A DNA stretch of 64,000 nucleotides, from contig JAETRD010000012.1 of the NCBI GenBank assembly GCA_021770345.1, positions 117,102 through 181,101 on the forward strand, written 5' to 3'. Positions 8,491-19,400 of this stretch are shown here, piece by piece. Position 1 is the first letter of the stretch; each line of letters begins with the position of its first letter. This stretch comes from Lachnospiraceae bacterium (lineage in GTDB: Bacteria > Bacillota > Clostridia > Lachnospirales > Lachnospiraceae). Below the pieces are notes generated by a model. It was given only the letters and a program-made list of their open reading frames with translations, ran no database searches and had not been told where the DNA came from. Both the position numbers and the translations under genes were made by a program.

Positions 8491-9291
8491 TCACGGCGGC
8501 GCTGCGCCGCCCGATACGCTGCCCTCCTTTGCGGTCACCCCGTCCTTGCGCGTCAGAAGATAGCGGAAATCGAGCACCGCGGAATCCTCCGCCACAAGGT
8601 TTATGCACTCCGGCTCCTCATAAAGCCGCGCCGTCACCTCCAGATAAGACACTGCGTCTCCCTCGGACGTCCCGGACGGAAACGCAAATTGCAGCGACAG
8701 ATAATTTCCCATATAATAGCCCCTGGCAAATGAGGTTGTCACCGCTCTTGCGCTGTAGGCCCCGTCCGTTTTGTAGAAATATTCCGAATCGGCGGCTCCC
8801 GCCGTGCCGCGCTGCCAGTAATACCGCAGCAGCATCTGCCCGCTCTCTGCCGCATCGGCCGTCCCCGTCTGTATCGTACCGCGGTAAACGGCAGTCTCGG
8901 GGCAGCCGCCCGCAGAGAGCAGCACCACATAACCGTCCGTATTCATATACTCGAGCGCACCGCCCGTATCGCTTCCGTCCGCCGCAAGCACGCCGCTTCC
9001 GTCCGCCGCGGCCGTACCGTAAATTTTCACATAGCCGACCGCCTCCCTCGTCTGTCCCTTTAATTCCTGCAGGGTATTGTCCAGTATCATCTGGGCAAAC
9101 TGCGTTTTCTGCATCCGCATAAAAATTTTAAACGACGGGGCCACAATCCCGACAACCATGACCATCAGAATACTGACCATCAAAATGCTCACAAGCAGCT
9201 CCACCAGCGTAGTGCCCCTGCTGCCCCGCATCATCCTGCGCCGTCCGGCGCAAACGGATGGGTCCCGCGCGCGCTGCACCCTTCGTCTCAT
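8491..9291 (-). CDS. Minor pilin-like protein (PilW/PulJ type)
   Basis: Prepilin-like protein of 266 residues. The leader is long (26 residues, Arg-rich), then G26/T27 and T-T-L-V-E with Glu at mature position 5, followed by a hydrophobic helix of about 22 residues. The start at 9291 is supported by AAAGGAGG and by a four-base overlap with the preceding gene; a later Met pair (20-21) would give a shorter leader but has no clear ribosome binding site. Its position and size suggest a minor pilin of the priming complex. The C-terminal domain is not recognised. Confidence 0.8.
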   Translation of the reverse strand: MRRRVQRARDPSVCAGRRRMMRGSRGTTLVELLVSILMVSILMVMVVGIVAPSFKIFMRMQKTQFAQMILDNTLQELKGQTREAVGYVKIYGTAAADGSGVLAADGSDTGGALEYMNTDGYVVLLSAGGCPETAVYRGTIQTGTADAAESGQMLLRYYWQRGTAGAADSEYFYKTDGAYSARAVTTSFARGYYMGNYLSLQFAFPSGTSEGDAVSYLEVTARLYEEPECINLVAEDSAVLDFRYLLTRKDGVTAKEGSVSGGAAPP

Positions 9292-9677
9292 GGTCCGCCA
9301 CCTCCTTTCGGCAGCGGCCGGTAAATCCGAAACGTCATATCCCTGTCCGTACCGTCCATACTCTCATAATTTACGGTTTCTTCCTTTAAGAGCGCATCGA
9401 CCGAAAAAACCTGATAGCCTTTTGTACCGTCCGCTCCCACCGCGTAAAACGCAAAGCTTTCGGTTCCCGCGTCATATTCCGGCCAGCTCTGCCGCCGCAG
9501 CGCCTTTGCGACTTCGGCCGCATCATACCGTATCTGCCTGCTCTTCTGCTGCGCCCTGCCGCAAAAGCTTACCGCTCCCTGCAGCAAGGCCACAACAAGC
9601 AGGAAAATCACAATACTGGCCGTCACCTCGACAATCGTCTCCCCGGATTCGGTCCGTTTCCCTGACATACGTTTCAT
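9288..9677 (-). CDS. Minor pilin-like protein (PilV/GspI-like)
   Basis: A 129-residue prepilin-like protein. The leader ends ...TESG12, and the mature protein would start with Glu (E13-T-I-V-E17), so Glu5 is present but residue 1 is Glu rather than the usual Phe/Met. A hydrophobic helix follows (about 18-38). It overlaps both neighbours by four bases, which points to coupled translation of three minor pilins. Small size and gene order fit GspI/PilV-type subunits; the exact class is inferred. Confidence 0.75.
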   Translation of the reverse strand: MKRMSGKRTESGETIVEVTASIVIFLLVVALLQGAVSFCGRAQQKSRQIRYDAAEVAKALRRQSWPEYDAGTESFAFYAVGADGTKGYQVFSVDALLKEETVNYESMDGTDRDMTFRIYRPLPKGGGGP

Positions 9678-10462
9678 GGCGCGCCTCCTTCCCCCGGTAC
9701 GGCTGCCTCCTCATACACATTCCGGAAATTCCTGTGTATCACTCCGTCGTCGTCCGTCCGCATCTCATACTGGACCGGGTTTTCTTCCGTAATCAGTGTT
9801 CTTCCAGGGTCGTACCCGACTCCGTTTACGGCATCCTCGCCTTCCCGCCAGATCAGATTTACGGCATCCCAGCAGATCACTTTGCCGCCATGGTAAAATC
9901 GCGGCATCAGCTGTTCCTCACAGTCATATTCCGTCGTGTACTGATACACAAGATCTTCATATGCGGCCGTCACAGTCACGACAAACACATAGCGCAGGTG
10001 CTTCGCTCCCTTTAAACTCTCCGTCAAAGTCGTATAATTTCCGTCCTCCGCGTATGCAAGTGTTTCCCGGACTCCTCCGCCCTCCTCATTGACCACCTTG
10101 TACAGCGTAATCCCGATGGTCCCGTAACCCTCGCTGCTCTCATCCGTCCCGTACCGATAAGTCGTATTCTCCTTATTATCCGGGCTGTAGGAAACATAGC
10201 TGCTGCTCATAAATTTGCAGGCATACCGGTAAAAGGACGAGGTCTCATCCAAAAGCTCGGCGTCAAGCACTTCGGCGTAGCTTCTCGCGAGCTGGTAGCA
10301 GCGCTCCTCAGCCATCCGTTTGTTGGCGCCGGAAAGCATCATTCCGGCCGTGTAGGTGATCGCGAGTGCAAACGCGATCAGCAGCGCCGAAATACACGCC
10401 ACATAGGCGAGGGAGGCGCCGCCGCGTCCGTTTTCCCGCAGATATTCGATTCTCTTTTTCAC
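9674..10462 (-). CDS. Minor pilin-like or PilX/GspK-like membrane protein
   Basis: The 262-residue product starts with a short basic leader, RGGASLAY, and a hydrophobic helix (about 17-45), followed by a large extracellular part. If processed at G15/A16, mature position 5 would be Tyr, not Glu. In type II secretion and type IV pili, the tip subunit GspK/PilX is the one that commonly lacks Glu5, so a tip role is plausible. It is the first of the three overlapping minor-pilin genes and follows the giant prepilin by 27 bases. Processing by PilD is not certain. Confidence 0.7.
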   Translation of the reverse strand: MKKRIEYLRENGRGGASLAYVACISALLIAFALAITYTAGMMLSGANKRMAEERCYQLARSYAEVLDAELLDETSSFYRYACKFMSSSYVSYSPDNKENTTYRYGTDESSEGYGTIGITLYKVVNEEGGGVRETLAYAEDGNYTTLTESLKGAKHLRYVFVVTVTAAYEDLVYQYTTEYDCEEQLMPRFYHGGKVICWDAVNLIWREGEDAVNGVGYDPGRTLITEENPVQYEMRTDDDGVIHRNFRNVYEEAAVPGEGGAP

Positions 10463-10489
10463 GGCTCTCCCTCCTCCCGCTCTTTTCTC

Positions 10490-13400
10490 TTACTGGTTTA
10501 TCACCATCACATATTCCTCGGATCCCACATAGGCGTCACTTGCCGTATCCTGTGCATTCTCCTGCCGGTCGGCCGTGAAACTCACGGTTCCGGTCAGGTG
10601 GTACTCTTTCTGCGCCTCCACATCATATCCGGTTTCGTCAAGGATCTCGTAATTGTCCGGCAGTGCCAGCACATAAGAGAAACCGTCGTCCTGCCAGTAT
10701 ACCTTAAGCTCCGCATAGAGCATCGTCCGATAACCGTACCAGATGCCGTCCCTCATGTATTCGCCGGACAGCTCATATCCATAGCCCTGCAGCGACACAT
10801 GTTCCGGCAGCGGCTCTGCCGCAGTCTGCCCGAGCGGGAAACGATACGTCCCCAGCTGCTGCTCTTCCTCTCCGGTCGTGCCCGCGAGCGCAAACCAGCG
10901 CTCCGTGCCGTCGTCTAAGACTGCCTTCTCCTGTACCTCGATGCGGTATCCGACAGCCATCGCCGCATCCTCGGTCTTAAGTATGCGGTAATTTACGGAT
11001 GCGGCATCCGCTCCCCTTCCGGTCAGCGTCAGGTAAACCGCATCGGCATACGCGACGTCACTCCATACGATCGTCTGCCTGTCTGCCAGCCATTCCCTCT
11101 GTTCCGGCGGTAAATCCGGATTGTCCGTCACACCCATGAAAAATGGCTGCCTGTCGATCAGCGACTGGACGCCGGGCTGCTCTAACCGTACATACGGCAG
11201 GCGGATCCGTTCCGACTCTTTCCAATTGGAACTGATCTGCCCGTTACCGGACGTTATCCGGATATCGAAGGAGATATAATCCCCCGCATATGCCGCGGAC
11301 AGTCCCGCCAGCGTATGCAGATATTCCGCGCTCGAAGCAGCCGTCATCTCAACCACGGCCTCCGCGTCGTCTGCGGCCGGATAATATGCCACCGGCTCCG
11401 CGTCCGGCTCTGCGCTGTCATACACTTTTGCCCGGAGCAGATAGGTGCTTCCGCCCGGCGGAATGCTTCCCGTGTCCGCCGTAAAGCCGACCGTAAGCCC
11501 GTTCGTCTCGTCACCCGCCTCAAATGCCGCCTTTTCCACCGGCGCTGCCCTGTCGTATGTCCAGTTCCACTTCCACTGTACCTGCGGTGTCGGAATTCTC
11601 GACGGAACCTGCAGTGTGTAGCTGTCGCCCGGCTGGCTGTCGACGTACTCCGCCGAATCCCCGCCTGCGACCGCCACCAGATAAATCGCAATACTCTTTC
11701 CGGCAAACGCCTCGAGATCCACCTCTTTCTCGTAATTTGCGGCGCCGGAAGCCTCCACGTCCGCATCAAGCTGTTCGGTCACCTCGTCCCCCGCATCGTC
11801 CGTATATTTCACATAGATGCGGTAAGCGTCACAGCCCGCCTCGCTGTCCGGAGCCGCCCACGAGATCATATAGTTCAAGTCATTGCTGCCCGTCAGGGAA
11901 ACGACCGGCTGCCCCGGCTGGCTCAGTCTGCGTTTTATCCGGTAAACACCTGCGGAATTTAACCCGATTCTGCGTCCGGACGCATCCGAAGTGCCTCCGA
12001 GCCGCGTCACGGAAAGCTCCACACGCCCGTAATCCCAGCTCTCGGCATCCACCGTCAACGAACCCTCTCCGCCGTCTTCGTCATAGGCGGATGAAGTGTC
12101 GATCAGGACCCGTTCTCCCGCGTCATTGATTCCGGCAAGTTCCACCCGGTATTTCGCATTCCGGTATTCGCTTCCGCCTTTTCCGGTATCCCAGCGGAAC
12201 GTATAGCGCAATGTCCCGTCCGGTCCGAACTCCGGCGTAAGGCTCGCCTCGTTTCCGGCCGCGTCGGTCGGTATCTCCATCAGCTCCGGAGCCGGAAGAA
12301 ATGCAAACAGGCTCCCCGAATTCCACTTATAATTGTCAAACTCTTTCCTGTCGCCGAACAATACGGGGCTTGCACTGTAGCGATATACCGCACGGCCCGC
12401 CTCATCGAGTCCCTCAAAAGCCGCAATCAGCTCCCCGAGCCCCTGTGCATCCGATCCGTCTAACGCAAACCAGCTGTAAACCGGCCCGAGTCCCGGCTCC
12501 GCATACCACAGGCGAACCCGAAACTCCGACGCCTCGCGCAGCTCCCCGGAAAAGTCCGTAAAGTTTGCCGTGGCCGTTCCGTCTGCGGCCACAAGAATAT
12601 CCGCCGAGGCAAAAACGACGTCTTTCTTTTCCTCGTCCGTGCCCGCTCTCCATGTGCCTGTCAGCTCTGCGCGGTATACCGGCGGAACGTCAATATTTCC
12701 GGTACCCGTTCCGTCGAGTGTGACGGCAACGCGCAGGTCGGACAGCGTTGTCCCGTCCGTCTCGACATGCGGCACCGCCTTTATCCCGCCGCCCTGCAGC
12801 GCCACCGACGGCGCATAGGACGGCAGATATGCCGACACCGACACCCTCGCCGATGGCAGATATCCTGCACCTGTTCCTCCATTCTGCATCATTGCCTGCA
12901 CAATCAGCTGCTGTACATCCGTACCCTTTCCGGCTGCGAGCGCGCTGGTCTGATTCTCGTTGAGCACTGCCGCGGTTCCGTCGGAAAACGTGACGGAAAC
13001 CTGCCAGCCCGGATAATTCTGACGGTATGTATCCAGGTTATTTAACGTAAACCGATAGCGGTAATCCCCTGCGGATTCCGCCCATACGAGTTCCGCCCGG
13101 ATATCCGGCGTCGGCATGATATCCGCCGCCACATCACCGGCCTCCCTGTAATCCGAAGGGAGCACATCCCCGTACATGCTGACCGCGCGGACGGCCACTC
13201 TCACGGCTCCGCCCGCCACCGCCTCCGGCAGTTCAAGGCTTCCGGATTCCGTGTAAAAATAATATCCCTCATACACCGCATCCCCCACCGTAATCCGCAC
13301 TTCATAGCAGAACGGGTCAAAGTCTTTTCCCCCGTCCGATGCCGGTTTCACCGAAAACCGAACTCTGCCGTCCTCTGCGGACGCCGTCACCGACGCCGGC

Positions 13401-16400
13401 GCAATCAGCTTGTCGGCCGTCTTTCCGTCCTCCGTCGTCACCGTATACATTCCCTCAATATTTTGATGGCGGTAACTTCCCCGCACCAGCTCAAAGTAAT
13501 CGCAGGATGTCTTTGTAATCGCTGCGGCGGAGTCGTATTTTGCGGTGCCCAGATAGCACAGCACCCGCCCTGCCTCCCTGCCGCCGTTTGTGACACGCAT
13601 CCCGTCAATCCTGCAGTTTCTGTTCAGCTGCGCGCCGTCCGAAAGCGCCACCGCGGCATACTGACCTCTTGTTCCGTCGTACACGATGTAAATCAGATTG
13701 CCCCCTCCGCGCCGCAGGTTTGTAAGGCTGTTCACCGAATTTCCGTTGTAGGTATAACTGCTGCCGCTTCCGTTCCTGCTGCTATACAGCGTCAGGTTTG
13801 TATACCCCACGCCGTTGCCGAAGAAATAATTTGCGCTCCCCTGCACGCCGTTTGCATTGTTTTCTTTTTCCATCGAAACCACGGGATTGTACCATTTGGA
13901 GGCACCGTTACTCCTGTAATTGCCGGAACTCACCGAAAAACAGTTCACGATATGGGTATTCTCCGCACCAAGTCTGCCGTAGCGGTCACCGAAAATACCG
14001 CCCACATACCGGTAGCCGTACAGATTTTCCGCAAAATTGCGGCAGCGCTCAATGCGCAGGATTACGTTCTGCGTCGACGCCACGATCGCACTGTCGGTCG
14101 GATTGTCACACGAGAAAAACCCTACGATACCGGATGCCATCGAACTTGAATAAATCGAGACGCCCGCCGCGTTGACACAGTCTAACACCTGAATCGTAAA
14201 CTGCTGTCCCTTTTGATAATCGCCCGTATTGTTCGATGTCTTGTACGTCGTCACATTTCCGAGTATCCCCGCGCTGTCATTTGCCGCTTTCCCCTCCCCG
14301 GTAAAGGCTCCGTTTCTGCCGTAGATGCTCCCGTAGTTTCCGCAGCTTATGATATTAAACGTGTCCCCGGAATCGGCGTGATACAGCTGCGCGACAATTC
14401 CCGCAGCCGCGCCGGTCCACCCCGCCTGATGGCTGGTCTGCAGTGTCGCATAGTTTCTGCAGTTTTCGATATTTCCGCCGGTTCCCGTCCACTGTCCCAT
14501 GATTCCGCCGGAATAGTGGGCGTTATAGCAGTAGACCGTCCCGTAATTTACGCAGTTTTTTATTGTCCATCCGCTCTTCGTGGAATTGCTCTGATTGCCG
14601 ATAATGCCTCCTGCAAAGCGGTTTGTCGCACCCGTGCCGAGCTGTCTGCCCACAAAGGCTCCGTTCACGAGATATTTCAAATCCTTCTCCGATTCGTTCA
14701 TCCCGATCATTCCGCCGGTCCCGACACCGATCGCGTTTGACTTGTTATTGATAAACCAGGTTCCGCTCACGCAGTATTCGAGCGCGCCGGTCGGTGCATT
14801 GTACGCGGTGATTCCGCCTACATTTCCGTTCTGCTCCATGCGCAGCTGCATTTTCCCCGCAGAAACCGATCCCTGCCTGCTGTAGCGCAGCGCTTCGATC
14901 TCTCTGTTATCCTGCGTGTTCACATAGTCGGAAACCGCGGCAATGCCGCAGCCTGCAGCCGCCTTACACAGCTCCTCCGCCGTGGAGGCATCCGTGATCT
15001 GCGCCATCACCTGCGCGGTGACGGCATCCCCCGAATTTTGAATCAGCCCCTTGTTATAGCCCACAACACCGCCGGCCATTCCGCTGTCCGCGATAATCTT
15101 ACTGTCCGCGGAATTGACAAGATAGCAGCGGACGAGCGCGCCGGTCTCTTCGTTTTTCCCGGCAATGCCGCCCACATGGCTTGAAAGGGCTTCCTTTTGT
15201 GCCGCCGTGCTGCCTGCGGTCGCGGTATAGACCCCTTTGACCGTCATAGCCAGACGGTTCACCGCACAGTCCCGGAGAGCCCCGCTGTTATTCCCCGCAA
15301 TTCCTCCGTAGCAGTTTCCGGCCAGGCTTGCCATCTCCGTCACAGTCCCCGCATAGGTGCATCCCGACACGGCTGCACCCTGCGCATTGATGCCGGTCAC
15401 ACCGCCGAGATACTGATAGTTACTGAAATTCACAAAATCAACTTCCACCGCAAGATTCTGTATCGCCGCTCCGTCCTCGTTGACGCCGACTATGCCTCCG
15501 ACCGTCAACCTGCCCGTCTCCGACGGGGAGATTTGGGGCATCACTTTCACGGCAAACCGGGACTGTCCCGTCCCCTGTATCGTTCCGCGGTTGATTCCCG
15601 CAACGCCGCCGTATACCCCGGCGCTTCCTCCGAGCGTCACTCTTCCCGCTGCCGCACTATTCTCGATCAGACCGCTGTTCACCGTGCACACGGCGCCTGC
15701 CGCCTCGGCTCCGACGCCCCGCAGGGTCACTGCGCTCCCGTCGGCAACCGCACAGTCCCGGATCATGCCCGCGCGCTCGTTTTCGGCCGCAATCCCTCCG
15801 GCGTTCCCCTGACTGCTCGACACGTTACCGTTGTTGGTGCAGCGCTCGATAACTCCGACATTGACTGCCACAATTCCTCCGGCATTTCCGCGGTTTGCGG
15901 TCACACGCTCCGACGCATTGTTCATATTGCGGATCGCGGTATCGGATTTCCCCGCGATTCCCCCGGCATCTCCCTGCAGTGCCTGCACCAGCTGCGCTTT
16001 CACCGTCATGGTTCCGCCGTCAGACGCAATGGTTCCCTCGTTGGCGCCCACCATGCCGCCCACGATCTGTTTTCCGATGACTGTCACCGTGTCATTGACC
16101 ACCGTGATGTCCCCGGCGCCTGCGCATCGAATCACGCCCGCTTCGTCGTTAAAGCCGACAAGCCCGCCGATCGCCTCACCGCTTCTGCCCGAAACGCTCC
16201 GCGCCGTCCGGCCGCCGTCTGCGCCCGCTTCAATCAGCCCGGCATTTTGCCCTGCAATCCCGCCCGCATAGTTTCCGGCGGCATTGATGCCGGCATAACA
16301 GGTATTTTTCCGCAGCACACCGTCAAACAGGTTAAACCCTGTGATTCCGCCCACATAATTGTTTCCGGAAACGGTTTTCCCGGCCACGGTCCCGCAGTTT

Positions 16401-19400
16401 TCGATCGTACCGTTATTTATCCCGGCGATCCCGCCCACATAATCCAAAGTCAGGCTTCCGAAATGGTCCGTGAGCGCACACCCGTAAACGCTGCCTGCGT
16501 TCAGTCCCACAATTCCGCCGTTGCCGATAAAGCCGTACATTGCAGCCGCATTCTCACAGTGCCGTATCGTCTGACCTCGCTGGTTCACCCCAATCATACC
16601 GCCGATCATATCGACGGAGAGACTTCCCAGACGCTCCTTTTGCTCCGGCTTCAGCTCTGCGTCAAGATACTCCGCAACCACCACCGAGGAATTTCCGGCC
16701 TTGGTAATATTTCCCGCGTTCCTGCAATTTTCGACACACAAAAAACTGCCCGCGGCACCGTATCCGACAATGCCTCCGGTATAGAGATTCGCCCGTATGG
16801 GAATGTTGTTTCCGGCTCGGACGATATGTACGTCGTCGTTCTCTTTTGACGTGAGTGTAAACGTCCCCCGCGACGCCTCAAGCCGCTCCGCCTCCGGCGC
16901 CGTCTGCGCGTACACCGGAACGCCCGTGGCGGGTGACAGCGACGGAATCACATCCGCCTTATAGTCTTTTAAAAAGGAGCGCAGCACCCTGCCTGACGCG
17001 TCACTGTAATTCTTCTGATAACCGATGATCCCTCCGCAGAATGCCTCCCCGGTAATCAGCCCGAGCGGATTGTCCGCATAGAGCGCATCCGCCGTCAGAT
17101 CCATGTCCTTCGTTCCGTCAGACAGATTGATGACATTCGCGCCGATGACCCCGCCGACGCAGTAGCGCCCCGTCACGCTGTACGGCTTTATGGTAACGGC
17201 TTTCCCCATCAACTCTCTCGACGCGTTAAATCCGATACAGCCGCCGACACAGTCCCCATAGCCGTAAATCCTGCCACCGATTAACGTGTAGTCTGTATCA
17301 ATCACACCGTTTACGTCATTAAATCCGACCATACCGCCCACATAGTCTTCGCCCACCACAATGCCGGAAACCGCCTTGACGGAAACCGCGGCACTCGCGG
17401 AGGTGAAAATAATCCGGCTGTTATTGTAGCCTGCAAGGCCACCCACATAGCTGCCCTTTGTCTGCCACGAATCTACGATCATCCGGTAAATCGCATCGTT
17501 ATAGTCGGACAGGTAGCTCGCACAGTCAAGAATCTCCGCCGATTTTCCGGCGTCGGCATCGTTGTAACCCACAATACCGCCGATATAGGAACCGTACCCG
17601 GCCGCAATTCCGTTGTTGATGCAGTCTTCTATTTTATTGTTGATATTTTCCCCGATAATACCGCCGACATAGCTGTTTCCGATCACATAGCCGGCATTGA
17701 CAGTCACACTCGTCCCGCCGATGCGCCGGGTGTTGTCGCCCCACATGCCGCCCACAATGCCGCCGACATAATTCTGCCCGAGCACATAGCCGTTTTTTCT
17801 GGTAAAACAATCATAGAGCACGCTCTGTCTTCCGCAGCCGGCGATACCGCCCACATAATCCCCCTTGAGCAGACCGCTCTTTGTGATATCGTAGGTAAAG
17901 TTTTCCGCCCTGCCGCCGGCGCTCTCGGCTTCCATGATCAGCGCATTGGCGGCATAGCCGACGATTCCTCCAAAATAGCGCCCGTCACTGCTGCCGCACA
18001 AAATGAGCCCGTCATTGCCGCATTGATACAGACTGGCCGCTTCCGCAGGATTTCCGTCAAACAGCCGCTCGAGTTCCTCCGCCGTCTCATACGGTCCCGC
18101 AAGCTGCCCTGCGATTCCCCCCGCAAAGCTGCTGCCCGTGACCGATATACGGTTTGTACACATGGCAATATGACGTTTTTCCGTGACTTTTGCATACCCG
18201 CAGATACCGCCGACGCCAAACTGCGGCTCGCTCCCGCTCTCCTCTTCCTGCCATCTGCGCGCCGGAAGGACCGCGGAAATCTTCCCGTTCGTCGTGATAT
18301 TTTTAAGCACCGCGTCCGTCGGCACAAGCGTGCCGTCATCCGTCGCCTTCGCAAACACGCCGACTACGCCTCCGACCGCCGCAGGCGTATCCGCTGCCGC
18401 AGATTCTATCCGCGCAGATAAGTCCGCTTCCAGAATCATATCGCCCGCAGACGCTTCCACGGTGATATCTCTTATGTCGCCCGCACTGCGGCCCGCTAAG
18501 ATCCCCACACCCCACAGAGACGCAGCGCGCCGACCGGCCGTTCCCGCATCGTCCGCCGATACGGAAACCTTCGGATCCTTTAACGTCAGTCCCGCAATCC
18601 GTCCTTCGGACTCGCAGAACAATCCCAGGTAATGCACCTCCCCGCCCGCAACCGAACGGCTGCCCAGATACAGATTTAATATGGTGGTACTGCTTCCGCC
18701 GCCCTCTAACGTCTGACCGGCACTAAGAAGGGGAATCGACGGAAAATCCGGTCCCTCGCTGCCCTCTTTCCAGACTAACGGGCGCACACCGCCCTGTGCG
18801 GCGCCGAAATCATACAACCCCGTCCCGACGGACTTCCAGTCCATATTGTGTTTTGTGAGCGTAAATTCCGCCGGTACCCCGCCGCTATAGCGTATGTTCG
18901 ACAGGTGACGGAACGTGCCGATCCCCGCCCGGAGTGTTCCGTCCGACGCCCGTGACGACTGATCTGCAAACAGCGTGTTTGCGGTGTTGGAAGTCACCGT
19001 GTTACTCGCGCGGTACTCTCTTGTGTCATCTCCCATATTCCGGTAAATGGATACCGCATTGATCGCCGCATAGATATTCTGCTCCCGAAGGAGTCTCGGC
19101 GCAATCGCTCCAAGCCTGGTAATGCCTGTGCTGGAAGTCTGCGCGAGCGCGGCCGACTCCGCCGGGCTCCCCGCATGTTCTATGGCATACAGCACATCCG
19201 CCGACACCATCCCGTCCAGGGTCAGAGTCAGTCTTCCCCCGTTGTTTGTGACCGGAAAATAATAGCCCGACTCCGTGCCGTCCGGGGCTTTGACCGCGAG
19301 CCGGAACATTCCGCTCGTCTGCCCTGCTCCCATCGCAATATCCGCCAGATTCACCGTCGTCCGAAAAAGCTCCGTATCGTCGGACTTGTCATAGAATATG

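Noticed and set aside
15197-16849. 550-residue open frame on the plus strand inside the giant prepilin gene
   Set aside because: It is antisense to the repeat region, has no ribosome binding site, and its Arg/His-rich composition is that of a reversed GC-rich gene.
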